DNA from: Alphaproteobacteria bacterium
GTDB taxonomy: Bacteria; Pseudomonadota; Alphaproteobacteria; Micropepsales; Micropepsaceae
DNA: 64,000 bases
Reading direction: 5' to 3'
Assembly: GCA_013389115.1 (NCBI GenBank)
Contig: JACADY010000011.1
Coordinates: 1 to 64,000 of the forward strand
Shown: piece by piece, positions 36,810 through 45,819 of the stretch
How the letters are laid out: each line of letters opens with the position of its first letter
Position numbering within the stretch: position 1 is the stretch's first letter
Notes under the pieces: generated by a model
The model's input: only the letters and a program-made list of their open reading frames with translations
Told to the model about the DNA's origin: nothing
Databases searched by the model: none
Translations under genes and position numbers: made by a program

Positions 36810-37120
36810 CTGCCATCTCCTTTTTGCTGCGGCGCAGAACGTGTGTTGCGATGGTTTTCCAGCCCCGAACCACACAGGGGGGAGTTGGGGGAGTTAGAGG
36901 GAGTCTATACCCGTAAGAACCCCCACGTTTTTCCCAAGAAGGACATGTGGTTAGGGGGTCTTCGGGGTCTTCTTCCCCCCTCTCGGAAAACGAGCGAGAA
37001 ATCCAAGAGTAAAGCGTAAATCCCCGTAAACGGGCTACCCGCGCTTACCGGCATAGACAGCTCGAAAAACCGCGCTGTTTTCTCCGGGCCGGAGAGACCC
37101 CCCAAGACCCCGAACTCCCC

Positions 37121-39607
37121 CTACGGCGGCACCGCCTCAAGGCAGAAGGTCGAAGCGTCCTTGTCGTCGGCCCGCCGCACGATCCGCCGCCCGCGCACGA
37201 TCCGGCCCACCTTCTTGCTCAGGTAGATGCCGACCGAATGCGGGTTCACGCCGCGCGGGCAGGCGGCGCGGAGGGCGATGCCCAGTTCCTCAGCCCCCGG
37301 CCCCCCGCTGCCCTGAAACGTGTCACTTCGCCGGATGAGTTCCGCCGCCTTGACGTAGCGCCCGACACCGAAGGCGGCTTCCCAAGCCTCGATCAGTCCC
37401 GCCAGTTCCTCGCGGGCGGAGTCACCGACCGAGACGCTCGCCCGGGTCGCGCAAGGGTCGGGCTCGCCGCACCAGACCAGTGCGGCGCGCACGAGGGCCG
37501 ACCAGTCCTCGAACCGTCCGAAGGGCTCAAGTTCGCGCGCCCCCGGCCTGCCCGCAAAGATGAAGGCGCGCAGCACCGTCAGCGCCGCCGCTACCAGTTC
37601 GCCGCGCCGCCTCCGAACCTCGGTCCGAAGGTCAACCGTGAAGGTCCGCTTCTCGGGGTGTTCCATCTTCGCATCCATCGCGCACATGATGGCGCGCGTT
37701 GACATGTCCTCGCGGAACTGGAGGTTGTTCCCGTTGGCGATGAACAGGGTCTGCGTCGGGACGCGGATTTGGTCGTTGGTGCCCAGCTTCCGGTTCTGCC
37801 ACGTCTCCGAGGTCAGGATCGAACACAGTGCGTCGCCGGTCACGGGCCGGGTCACGTTGTCGATCACCACCACGGGGTCGCCCTGCATCAGGATCGACAG
37901 CAGCCGCTTCTCGTCCTCCTCCTCGGTCGCGCCCTGCGACATGACGGGCGCGTCCCGGCCCGTGCCGAGGATCGCCACCACGTCCGCGATCAGCGACTTG
38001 CCGGTGCCCATCGTCGGGGCCGTGAAACCGTGCAGGGGCGCGGTGCGCAGCATCTTCCGGCAGACCGCCGTCAGCATCGCGGAGAGCGCCACCGACCGCG
38101 ACGGAACGTCAACGAACGGGAAGCCTTCGAGCAGTTCCTTCAAGAGGCCCATCGCCGCTACCGCATCGGCCCGAGAGGGACTCTCCGGCACGGTGCCGAA
38201 GGTCGCGCCGCCGGTGTCGAGGATAAGGCCGGAAGCCGCATCGTAGCCATCGTCGGCCAGCACGGTTCCGTCCGGTCGCAGCGTCGGACACTCGACCACC
38301 CCCCGCAGCACCGGGAGCCGCCAGAAGCCTTCGCGCGCGGCATAGCTGTGGGCGAAGGAGACGGGCGGCGCGGTCGGCACGGTGTCCGTGCCCTGCTTCG
38401 TCGTCACGATCTTCACGAAGTTCGCGCTTCCGATCATCAGCTCCCGCAGCCGGTGCGGCCGCAGTTCGCGGATCAGCAGCGCCCCGGCTTCGCGGAGGAC
38501 GCCGTCGTCGTTCCCGGATGCGTCCAGCCGGATCGGCTGCACCAGTCGCCCCGCGCTCTGGTAGATCGGAACTCCCGCCGTCAACAGTGCGGCCTCGGCA
38601 GCGTCCAGCGTCTCGGGAAGGCGGTTCTCCGAGTAGACAACCTCGGGCCGGTCGTCCGCCCGCCCCTCGGTGATGCCCAGCCACTTGCGGAAGCGCCCAG
38701 CCACCGCTTCGGGCAGCCCCAGCATCTCGACCCCCCGGGGAAGCCCCGTCGCGGCCTCGCCCGCCTCCACCTTCGCGGCGGTCTGCCCGGCCTTGCCGCG
38801 CTTGCCCGCCTCCTCGTCGCCCGCGATTTCTGCGGCCAGCACCACCGCGTGGTTGACATCCTCCACCGAGAGCTTCGCCGCCAGCAGCGCGCCCGAGAGC
38901 GCCATGCAGAAGTCGTCGCGCGAGCCCTGCGCCGGGTAAAACCGCGCCACCACCGACAGGAACGCGATCAGGCCCGCCCGCTTGAGGGCGTCCGCCGCGC
39001 TCATCGAGAGGGGGGCAACGTCCCGCTCCCAAGAAACCTGCTCGCCACTCGGGTGGACCGAGGGCGGGGCCATCGTGTGGCCCTTCCCCCGGACCTCAAG
39101 GACGCAGGCGGCGTGTTCCTCGGGGAGGCCCTCGGTGCCCTTCAACTCGGGGATGTCGAACTTGACGGTCTTGTCGAAGCCGGGGCAGAGGAACAGGTAG
39201 TGCGACCCCGGCGCGCCCGCGCGCCCGAACTTGGGCAGTGCGAACAGCAGCTTCGCCCCGATGCGCCGCGCCTCCGGCCAGTCAAGGTCGAAGTCCACTA
39301 GCCCGCCGTGTTCCGGCCCGAGCCGGAGCCCGAGGTTGTAGCCCCCGTGGTCCAGCAGCCGCTCCGCGTTCTCGGCGGTGACAGTGTTCGCGTCGTGCTT
39401 GCCGGGCGGCACCTTGGCCCTCGGTCCCAGCCGGATCGGCGTCCAGCCCCGGGCGAGGTATCCGCGCGCGGCTTCTATCAACGCCTCGCGCTTGGTCGGG
39501 GAGGCGTTCTCGGCTATACTCGCCCCATCAGGGTGATGATGATGCCTGTCTTCCGCGCCCCCGGCCCGATTCCCAGCGCCGGGGGCGTCCTCTTTGAAGT
39601 CACTCAT
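37121..39607 (-). CDS. Bifunctional primase-polymerase with helicase-like domain, 828 aa
   Basis: The N-terminal 250 residues match the prim-pol (archaeo-eukaryotic primase) plan: YLARGWTPIRLGPRAKVPP and LGPEHGGLVDFDLDWPEA with the metal-binding DxD, then a conserved HYLF. The C-terminal half has a P-loop, GFTAPTMGTGKSLIADVV, followed by VVVIDNVTRP (Walker B-like) and LFIANGNNLQ, as in phage and satellite replication helicases. Start at 39607 by ATGA overlap with alpA. It should drive autonomous replication of the excised element. Confidence 0.88.
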   Translation of the reverse strand: MSDFKEDAPGAGNRAGGAEDRHHHHPDGASIAENASPTKREALIEAARGYLARGWTPIRLGPRAKVPPGKHDANTVTAENAERLLDHGGYNLGLRLGPEHGGLVDFDLDWPEARRIGAKLLFALPKFGRAGAPGSHYLFLCPGFDKTVKFDIPELKGTEGLPEEHAACVLEVRGKGHTMAPPSVHPSGEQVSWERDVAPLSMSAADALKRAGLIAFLSVVARFYPAQGSRDDFCMALSGALLAAKLSVEDVNHAVVLAAEIAGDEEAGKRGKAGQTAAKVEAGEAATGLPRGVEMLGLPEAVAGRFRKWLGITEGRADDRPEVVYSENRLPETLDAAEAALLTAGVPIYQSAGRLVQPIRLDASGNDDGVLREAGALLIRELRPHRLRELMIGSANFVKIVTTKQGTDTVPTAPPVSFAHSYAAREGFWRLPVLRGVVECPTLRPDGTVLADDGYDAASGLILDTGGATFGTVPESPSRADAVAAMGLLKELLEGFPFVDVPSRSVALSAMLTAVCRKMLRTAPLHGFTAPTMGTGKSLIADVVAILGTGRDAPVMSQGATEEEDEKRLLSILMQGDPVVVIDNVTRPVTGDALCSILTSETWQNRKLGTNDQIRVPTQTLFIANGNNLQFREDMSTRAIMCAMDAKMEHPEKRTFTVDLRTEVRRRRGELVAAALTVLRAFIFAGRPGARELEPFGRFEDWSALVRAALVWCGEPDPCATRASVSVGDSAREELAGLIEAWEAAFGVGRYVKAAELIRRSDTFQGSGGPGAEELGIALRAACPRGVNPHSVGIYLSKKVGRIVRGRRIVRRADDKDASTFCLEAVPP

Positions 39608-39795
39608 CCCGCCGCCCTCGCCTCCGCGCGGGCCGCGACCCACTCCCCGACCTCGCGCTCAAGCCACGCCACCTTGTTGGCGCAGAGGCGGAGTTGGCGG
39701 GGGAAGTCCCCCTGCCGGATCAGCTTGTAGATGGTGGGCTTGGAGAGGCGGGTACGAACTGCAACCTCCTCTATCGTCAGCAGTGTGTCGGCCAT
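39604..39795 (-). CDS. AlpA-like excisionase/regulator, 63 aa
   Basis: MADTLLTIEEVAVRTRLSKP followed by TIYKLIRQGDFPRQLRL is the winged-helix MerR-like DNA-binding plan of AlpA/excisionase proteins, in which the strand FPRQLRL follows the recognition helix. The shorter start at 39795 with GGGGA upstream replaces the track's 152-aa ORF. AlpA controls integrase and excision in P4-like and PICI elements. It is next to the replication gene (ATGA overlap). Confidence 0.85.
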   Translation of the reverse strand: MADTLLTIEEVAVRTRLSKPTIYKLIRQGDFPRQLRLCANKVAWLEREVGEWVAARAEARAAG

Positions 39796-39895
39796 CGGTT
39801 TATCCCCGGATATGTCGCTATCTGGGGAGAGACTAGCGGGGCCTTGCCGCCGGGGCCGTTTCACCGATTTCTGGCGAAAACCGGCGAAACCGCCG

Positions 39896-40528
39896 CTACG
39901 GCTTCTTTCTTGGCTTGCGGAGGCGCGACGCCCTGAGCTTCTCATCGTGACCGCGCAGGCTCGTGTCCACCATCCTGAGCACGTCCTTGTGCGTCGGAGA
40001 CGCGGAGGCGTTCGGCGTGGCGTTGCGCACCGCGAGAGCTTTCGGCGGCAACGAGCGCTCAAGCAGCTCTGCGATGAACATCTGCATCGGGTATGGTGGG
40101 AGGTCCTTGGCGGAGTTCTTGCTGCCCCGGTAGGTGTTGCCCTTCTGGTAGATGTTGCCCCGGTCTAGAACCCAGATGCGGGCCGCGACGGTGACGGCGT
40201 GGTCGAACCCGGCGTCGCGCGGCAACTTCCTGAGATCAGGCTCGGCCAAATGCGCCGCGTTTCTCGCGGCCCGCGCTATGTCGATGTCATCGGGCTCGAC
40301 ATCTGGACCGAGGCCACGCGCGATTTCGAGTGCCACGGCTTCGCGGTCGGCGGGCCGCATCGCCTCCCACAACTTGGCCAGCTTGAGCAGGCTCTTGCAC
40401 TCGGGCATCATTCTCGAACGCTCGACCAGTTCCTCTAGGCCAGCGGGGGTGCTCTCGTGGTGGCTGTCGTAGGCTGCCCGGACGCGCGCCACCTCGGCAT
40501 CGGTGATCTGCTCCCACGTCACTTCCAT
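39896..40528 (-). CDS. Unknown protein, 210 aa, coupled to integrase
   Basis: Start MEVTWEQITDAEVARVRAAY at 40528 overlaps the integrase stop by 10 bp, so the two are co-translated; the longer 413-aa track ORF is a shadow of the integrase. The protein is helical and charged with a basic C-terminus (KLRASRLRKPRKKP). No family recognised; association with the integrase suggests a recombination accessory. Confidence 0.6.
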   Translation of the reverse strand: MEVTWEQITDAEVARVRAAYDSHHESTPAGLEELVERSRMMPECKSLLKLAKLWEAMRPADREAVALEIARGLGPDVEPDDIDIARAARNAAHLAEPDLRKLPRDAGFDHAVTVAARIWVLDRGNIYQKGNTYRGSKNSAKDLPPYPMQMFIAELLERSLPPKALAVRNATPNASASPTHKDVLRMVDTSLRGHDEKLRASRLRKPRKKP

Positions 40529-41694
40529 TGTGCGCCCCACAGGTCCAGCGCTGCGCGCTTCTCGGTCAGGTAGCTGTAGCGGTTGTAGGTGCCCGCGACG
40601 CCCGGAACCTCGTGGCCTAGGACGCGCTCGATGTGTTCCTGCTGGACCCCGAGCCGGGCCATGTGAGTCGCGGCGGAGCGGCGCAGGTCGTGCAGCGTCC
40701 AGTCCTCCACCTTGGACAGCCGGTCGAGCCGGGCCTTGGCCTTCGAGAAGCCCGAAACTGGCCGCTTGCCGCCGGTCGTGGACAGCATGAAGTCGCCCCC
40801 GTTCCACTTGGGCAGGGCCTCCACCAGCGCAAGCGCCGGGGCCGACAAGGGGACGACCTGCGGGCGGTCTGTCTTGTAGTGGCGGGCGGGGACCTCGAAC
40901 GCATTCTGGTCGGGCAGCAGCCAGCCGCGCTCTAGGTTGGCCACCTCCGCGCGGCGCTGCGCCGTAAGGATCAGCAGACGCACCATCGGCCCGAACGGGT
41001 AGCCCATGTCGCCCGCCGCCGCCCAGACAGCCTTGAGCTCGTCCATCGACAGCACCCGCTCGCGGGGCCGGTATCGCAGGTCCTTCCGCTGCATCCCGGC
41101 GACGGGGCTGGCGATGAGGTATCCCCGGTTGACGCACCAGTTGAACAGCGTCGTGACGTGCTTGCGCACCTCGCGCGCCTGCCCCGCGCCGTGCTCGGCC
41201 TTCACGTCATCCAGCAGCTCGTGGACCGACGCCCTGTCCAGCACGTCGATCTGCCGCCCGCGCCACTCCGGGACCACCAGCGCGTTCAGGAGCCGCTCGG
41301 TGTCGCGCCACTTGACGGTGCTGGCCTTCGCGTGGGCTTCCACGAACCGCCCGCAGATCGCCTCGAACGTCCGCTCGCCCTTCGCCCGGAGGTCGTCCTT
41401 CCTGACCTCCGCCGGGTCGTCGCCACGGTCGGCGGTGTCCAGCGCGTCGCGCGCCCGGTCCCTCGCGGCCTTGAGGTCGAGCAATGGGTAGGCCCCGAGG
41501 GTCATCCGGCGGAGCGGCCCCCGGTTCCCGCCGTCACCCCGGCCCGCCACGCGGTAGTGCACCGACCAGCTCTTCTTGCCGCCCTCGGTGATGCGCAGGG
41601 TCAGGCCCTGACAGCCTTCGTCGGACACTTCCAGCCGCCGCCCGGCTGCGGGCTTCAGTTTCTGCACGGCTATCTCGGTCAGTCTGGACTTCAC
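40519..41694 (-). CDS. int: P4-type tyrosine recombinase/integrase, 391 aa
   Basis: N-terminal DUF4102 arm-binding domain (AVQKLKPAAGRRLEVSDEG, LRITEGGKKSWSVHYR, LGAYPLLDLKAARDRARD), then a core-binding SAM-like domain, then the catalytic domain with LTAQRRAEV (first Arg), LHDLRRSAATHM (His-x-x-Arg), IERVLGHEV (His) and YNRYSY (nucleophile Tyr). Complete, 391 aa. It sits 160 bp inside the right att core, reading inward, and is the likely enzyme that inserted the element into tRNA-Thr. Confidence 0.96.
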   Translation of the reverse strand: MKSRLTEIAVQKLKPAAGRRLEVSDEGCQGLTLRITEGGKKSWSVHYRVAGRGDGGNRGPLRRMTLGAYPLLDLKAARDRARDALDTADRGDDPAEVRKDDLRAKGERTFEAICGRFVEAHAKASTVKWRDTERLLNALVVPEWRGRQIDVLDRASVHELLDDVKAEHGAGQAREVRKHVTTLFNWCVNRGYLIASPVAGMQRKDLRYRPRERVLSMDELKAVWAAAGDMGYPFGPMVRLLILTAQRRAEVANLERGWLLPDQNAFEVPARHYKTDRPQVVPLSAPALALVEALPKWNGGDFMLSTTGGKRPVSGFSKAKARLDRLSKVEDWTLHDLRRSAATHMARLGVQQEHIERVLGHEVPGVAGTYNRYSYLTEKRAALDLWGAQWK

Positions 41695-41705
41695 GGGGCA
41701 CCTCC

Positions 41706-41815
41706 GGGGTAACGAGGGGGTAACGGGATGTGGGGCTATTGGGCTTAACGGGCCTATACTCCCAGAGCCCTATATAGCGCCCAAGTGCCTGCGATTAAAG
41801 TGGTTTCCGTTACCC
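41706..41815. repeat. Integrase arm-type repeats, right end
   Basis: GGGGTAACG occurs at 41706-41714 and 41717-41725, and the inverse CGTTACCC at 41808-41815. The spacing and motif match the left end (29499-29519, 29672-29680). The pair sits between the integrase start and attR, where it may also control int transcription. Confidence 0.65.
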
Positions 41816-41854
41816 GCAGAGACGACCAAAGACGGGCCTAGACTGGCGGCCCGG

Positions 41855-41902
41855 CCCTTGGTAAGGGAGAGGTCGACAGTTCAATCCTGTCCGGCAGCAC
41901 CA
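41855..41902 (+). pseudogene. attR and 3' half of host tRNA-Thr (GGT)
   Basis: CCCTTGGTAAGGG (attR core, 41855-41867) is followed by AGAGGTCGACAG, T loop TTCAATC, CTGTC, and CGGCAGC-ACCA: the second half of the tRNA whose 5' half is at 29400-29439. Upstream of the core there is only element DNA (no D arm), so this copy cannot make a tRNA. Confidence 0.92.
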
Positions 41903-42058
41903 GGGCATGAGCCTCGCTTGTGAATTTTGTGTATCACAGCGAACTTCCAGGCACGATCAGAACACTTCCAGCTTCTGCGGGCGTTGACAGGGGCGCTGAG
42001 GACCATAGTTTCCAGAGCAATCCCCTTCCCTCCCCGTTCTCAGCCGGAGACCCTTCCC

Positions 42059-42649
42059 ATGGCCTTTGAACTCCCCGCCCTTCCTTACGCGCGCGACGCC
42101 CTTGCCCCGCACATCAGCGCAAACACGCTCGATTTTCATTACGGCAAGCACCATCAGGCCTATGTGACCAACCTCAACAAGCTGGTGGAGGGTAAGCCCG
42201 CCGCCTCGATGCCGCTGGAAGAGGCCATCAAGAAGTCCTGGACCGACAAGGATATGGGCGTCTTCAACAATGCGGCGCAGATCTGGAACCATACGTTCTA
42301 TTGGCACTCCATGAAGCCCAATGGGGGCGGCAAGCCGACAGGCGAGATCGGGGAGAGAATCACGCGCGACTTCGGTTCCTACGAGGCCTTCGCCGAGCAG
42401 TTCAAGCAGGCGGGCGCAACCCAGTTCGGCTCGGGCTGGGCATGGCTCGTCCTCGATGGCGGCAAGCTCAAGGTGACGAAGACCCCCAACGCAGAACTGC
42501 CACTGACCGCCGGGCAGAAGGCCCTCCTCACCATGGACGTGTGGGAGCATGCCTATTATCTCGATTTCCAGAACCGGCGGCCGGACTATATCGGCACCTT
42601 CCTCGACAAGCTCGTGAACTGGGAGTTCGCGAACAAGAACTTGGCGTGA
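42059..42649 (+). CDS. sodB: Superoxide dismutase (Fe type), 196 aa
   Basis: Metal ligands sit in LDFHYGKHHQAYV (His), WNHTFYW (His) and DVWEHAYYLDFQNRR (Asp, His), and the AGATQFGSGWAWL region carries the Fe-type glutamine pattern. The ATG at 42059 gives the usual family N-terminus MAFELPALPYARDALAPHIS; the track's longer start is not used. No signal peptide, so it is cytosolic. It lies just outside the element's right end. Confidence 0.96.
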   Translation: MAFELPALPYARDALAPHISANTLDFHYGKHHQAYVTNLNKLVEGKPAASMPLEEAIKKSWTDKDMGVFNNAAQIWNHTFYWHSMKPNGGGKPTGEIGERITRDFGSYEAFAEQFKQAGATQFGSGWAWLVLDGGKLKVTKTPNAELPLTAGQKALLTMDVWEHAYYLDFQNRRPDYIGTFLDKLVNWEFANKNLA

Positions 42650-42700
42650 TCGTTTCGCGGGTATCCGAGCCGAGACGGGTGAGGGGTGTTCCAAACTTCA

Positions 42701-42808
42701 CCTCCCCTTGCAGGGGGAGGCTGGGTGGGGGTCATCGTTCCAGCGCCGATCTCCACCTCTTCAGTCACCGGATCCCCACCCCTTGCCCTCCCCTTTTCAA
42801 GGGGAGGG
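42701..42808. repeat. G/C-rich intergenic hairpins after sodB
   Basis: CCTCCCC-N6-GGGGAGG at 42701-42720 and a perfect 10-bp hairpin CCCTCCCCTT-TTC-AAGGGGAGGG at 42786-42808. Similar tracts are common between alphaproteobacterial genes. The second could stop transcription from sodB or gabT (convergent), though no U tract follows. The rest of the 243-bp gap shows no gene. Confidence 0.6.
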
Positions 42809-42892
42809 AGGGACCAGCGCCCTCTCACCATTTGCGGGCGCCTGCTATGAATGGATGGCCCGCTGCACGCAGTGCATGACCGGTGAGGCCGG

Positions 42893-44182
42893 CTAGTTCT
42901 CCGCCGCCGCACGCAGCGCGGCCTCGAGGATGTCGAGACCCTCGGCGATGATCGCATCGCTCGCCGTGATCGGGACCAGAATGCGGATGCCGTTACCATA
43001 GACGCCGCAGCCCAGGAGAATGAGCCCGCGCTCGCGCGCCGCCAGGATCACTGTGCGCGTCATCTCTGGGTCGGGATCATGCGTGCCGCGCGATTTCACG
43101 ATGTCAAAGGCGACCATCGCGCCCAAACCCCGAATGTCATCGAGCGGCACAAGATCGTTGCGGGTCGCCATGGCCTTCAGGCGCTGGATAAGACGCTTGC
43201 CGAGCGCGGCTGATTTCTCAAGGACGGCTTCCGCCTCCATGATCTCAAGAACCGCCAGCGCCGCGGCACAGGCGAGCGGGTTGCCCGCATAGGTGCCGCC
43301 AAGCCCGCCCGGCTCTGGCGCGTCCATGATTTCGGCCCGGCCGATGACGCCCGAGAGCGGCAACCCGCCCGCCAGCGACTTGGCCGTCGTCAAGAGATCA
43401 GGCTTTACGCCCGAATGCTCAATGGCAAAGAGCTTTCCCGTGCGGCCGAAGCCCGACTGGATCTCATCGGCGATGAGCAGGATGCCATGCCTTGTGCAGA
43501 GTTCCCGCAAGGATTTGAGGAAGTCGAACGGCGCGACGTAAAAGCCGCCCTCGCCCTGCACCGGCTCCAAGATGATGGCGGCAACGCGGGAGGGCTCGAC
43601 CTCTGTCTTGAACAGGGATTCGAGCGCCTTGAGCGAATGGGCCGCGGTGACGCCTTGGGCCTCAACCGGGAACGGCAGACGATAGATCTCACCCGGGAAG
43701 GGGGCGAAACCCGCCTTGTAGGGAATGACCTTGCCCGTGAGGCCGCTCGTAAACAGCGTGCGGCCGTGAAAGGCACCGGAAAAGGCGATAACACCTGGCC
43801 GCTTCGTCGCATAGCGCGCGATCTTGACCGCGTTCTCCACCGCCTCGGCGCCCGTTGTGAAAAAAATCGTCTTCGCGGGGCCATCGATTGGCGCAAGCGC
43901 GTTCAGCCTTTCCGCCAGCTCGATATAGGGCTCATAGGCATTCACCTGGAAAGCGGTGTGGATCGCGCGGTCAAGCTGCGCCTTCACCGCCGCGATCACC
44001 TTGGGATGGCGATGGCCTGTGTTCTGCACGCCGATGCCGCCGACGAAATCGATATAGCGTCGAGCCTCCACATCCCAGATTTCTGCGCCTTCCGCCCTTT
44101 CAGCGAAGACTGGATGGGCCGTCGCGACGCCGCGCGGCACTGCGGCAAGGCGGCGGGCTTGGAGTTCGGCGTTGGTGGGCAT
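42893..44182 (-). CDS. gabT: 4-aminobutyrate aminotransferase (PLP enzyme), 429 aa
   Basis: A class III aminotransferase: VGGIGVQNTGHRHPKV, FTTGAEAVENAVKIAR, DEIQSGFGRTGK, and the PLP lysine in LTTAKSLAGGLPLSG. The overall pattern (GLGGTYAGNPLACAAALAVLEI) fits GabT, which moves the GABA amino group to 2-oxoglutarate. Succinic semialdehyde dehydrogenase (gabD) is 1.6 kb away in the same direction, supporting the assignment; other omega-amino acids are possible. Confidence 0.92.
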   Translation of the reverse strand: MPTNAELQARRLAAVPRGVATAHPVFAERAEGAEIWDVEARRYIDFVGGIGVQNTGHRHPKVIAAVKAQLDRAIHTAFQVNAYEPYIELAERLNALAPIDGPAKTIFFTTGAEAVENAVKIARYATKRPGVIAFSGAFHGRTLFTSGLTGKVIPYKAGFAPFPGEIYRLPFPVEAQGVTAAHSLKALESLFKTEVEPSRVAAIILEPVQGEGGFYVAPFDFLKSLRELCTRHGILLIADEIQSGFGRTGKLFAIEHSGVKPDLLTTAKSLAGGLPLSGVIGRAEIMDAPEPGGLGGTYAGNPLACAAALAVLEIMEAEAVLEKSAALGKRLIQRLKAMATRNDLVPLDDIRGLGAMVAFDIVKSRGTHDPDPEMTRTVILAARERGLILLGCGVYGNGIRILVPITASDAIIAEGLDILEAALRAAAEN

Positions 44183-44280
44183 GGGCGATGGTCCTCAAGA
44201 GGAGGCGGACAATAACTCACTCTAGCGCACGATCCCGCCTTTGCGAATCGGGTACGCGCGCCAGGTTCACGCGTTAGACC

Positions 44281-44350
44281 GCGCTTTCTGCCGAAAACCG
44301 GTTCCCATCCCCGCCTTCACGAGGACATGCTTTTCGGGAAAACGCTCCGG
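44281..44350. repeat. Intergenic repeat of GAAAACCGGT type
   Basis: The tract with CCGAAAACCGGTTCCCA and, inverted, GCTTTTCGGGAAAACGC resembles a palindromic intergenic repeat known from Hyphomicrobiales. A second, shorter relative is at 55575-55619. The two share GAAAACCGGT(T/A)CCCA. Confidence 0.55.
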
Positions 44351-44381
44351 GCCATATCGCCGGGCGCTGTCAGCGGCTGCG

Positions 44382-45734
44382 TCAGATCGCGCGGGCGTGG
44401 CGCCCCGCCGAGGCCGACAGATAGGCATCAAAGGCACAGGCCACATTGCGCAGGAACGGGCGCGCGCGATCTTTCAGCTCGATCACGCTTCCTTGCCACG
44501 CGATGAGCCCGTCGTCCGCCAGTTCCCTCAGCGCATCCCTATCCGCAAGCGCGAGTGCCTCACCCTTGCCTGCAAAACCATCAAGATCGATGCGACGGTC
44601 GCACATGAGCCGCTCGATGATGCGCGCGCGCAGGCGGTCTTCGTGCGTCAGCGCGCGTCCGCGCTGCGTGGCGAAGCGCCCTTCTCCGATCGCCCGGCCA
44701 TAGTCCGAAAGCGGGACCGCGTTCTGGATAAAGCCCTGCGGCAGCTTGCCGATGGCGGAGGCGCCAAAGGCCAGAAGCACGTCCGCACGGTACGTAGTAT
44801 AGCCCTGGAAGTTCCGGCGCAGCGTGCCATCGCGGTGAGCGATGGCCATGGCATCATCGGCTCTCGCAAAATGGTCGAGGCCGATCGAGACATAGCCGGC
44901 GCCCGTCAGTTCCTCCTCGATGCGCTCAGCCTGCGCATGACGCTCCATGACGCCCGGTAGCGCCGAGGCATCGATGTATCCTTGGTGCCGCTTGAAGAAG
45001 GGCACATGCGCATAGCCGAACACGGCGAGGCGGCTCGGCGAGAGCGCAAGCACCTGGCGAACGGTGTCGATGCAATCGGCCTCGGTTTGATGGGGCAGGC
45101 CGTACATGATGTCGAAATTGATCGCCCCGATGCCGGCACCCTCCAGCCATTCGACGGCACGCGCGATCATTCCGAAAGGCTGAACACGATCGATGGCGGC
45201 CTGCACATGGCTGGCGAGCGTTTGCACACCCAACGAGACACGGTTGACGCCGCCCTCGCCCAGAGTGCGCGCCATCTCGCGGGTCAGCGTGCGCGGGTCA
45301 ATCTCGATCGCGATTTCAGCGTCGGCATCGATGTCGAAGCGCTCGGCCATTTGCGCCATCAACAGCGCAAACTCAGCGGGTGGCAACAGCGAAGGCGTGC
45401 CACCGCCGAAATGGATCGATGAGACCTGAAGGCGGTGCGGCAAGCGATCCGCGGCCATGGCCATCTCGCGCCGCAGGAGGGCCGCCATCTCCGCAATCGG
45501 CTCATCGCGCCTGGTGATGAAGGTGTGGCAGCCACAATAGCGGCACATTTGCCGACAGAAGGGGACATGAAGATAAAGGGAGCCGGTGGCGCCCTGCGGC
45601 ATCGCCTCCAGCCAAGCGCCATAGGTTTGCGCATCCACATCGCCCATGAAATGCGGGCTTGCGGGATAGCTCGTATAGCGCGGCACCTGGCGCATGCCAT
45701 AGCGGGCGATCAGATCGGGGGCGATGGCGGTCAC
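44382..45734 (-). CDS. hemN: Oxygen-independent coproporphyrinogen III oxidase HemN, 450 aa
   Basis: Radical-SAM enzyme for heme synthesis without oxygen. It has PRYTSYPASPHF, the 4Fe-4S motif CRQMCRYCGC, GGGTPSLLP, EIDPRTLT and YGLPHQTE. A GTG start at 45734 gives the usual length; the ATG at 45860 would run through the FNR box at 45796-45809. Because FNR/FixK boxes usually precede hemN, the shorter start is preferred. Confidence 0.93.
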   Translation of the reverse strand: MTAIAPDLIARYGMRQVPRYTSYPASPHFMGDVDAQTYGAWLEAMPQGATGSLYLHVPFCRQMCRYCGCHTFITRRDEPIAEMAALLRREMAMAADRLPHRLQVSSIHFGGGTPSLLPPAEFALLMAQMAERFDIDADAEIAIEIDPRTLTREMARTLGEGGVNRVSLGVQTLASHVQAAIDRVQPFGMIARAVEWLEGAGIGAINFDIMYGLPHQTEADCIDTVRQVLALSPSRLAVFGYAHVPFFKRHQGYIDASALPGVMERHAQAERIEEELTGAGYVSIGLDHFARADDAMAIAHRDGTLRRNFQGYTTYRADVLLAFGASAIGKLPQGFIQNAVPLSDYGRAIGEGRFATQRGRALTHEDRLRARIIERLMCDRRIDLDGFAGKGEALALADRDALRELADDGLIAWQGSVIELKDRARPFLRNVACAFDAYLSASAGRHARAI

Positions 45735-45795
45735 GGGGGCGCACTCTCGAAGGCGGAACGATGGCGCAAAGTCGGCCTTTGATCCCTGCTTCGCC

Positions 45796-45809
45796 TTGAT
45801 GTGGGTCAA
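45796..45809. promoter_or_regulatory. FNR/FixK-type box upstream of hemN
   Basis: TTGAT-GTGG-GTCAA (on the other strand TTGAC-CCAC-ATCAA) matches the consensus TTGAY-N4-RTCAA. It lies 62 bp before the chosen hemN start and 11 bp from the gabD stop. Low-oxygen induction of hemN is the expected outcome. Confidence 0.75.
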
Positions 45810-45819
45810 GCCTTCCGCC

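Noticed and set aside
37121-39301. CRISPR array or long tandem repeats in the element
   Set aside because: No regularly spaced repeats were seen; similar-looking GC-rich triplets reflect codon use.
39896-41137. 413-aa minus ORF as one long gene
   Set aside because: Its upstream half is out of frame with and inside the integrase; only the part from 40528 down has its own start and coding pattern.
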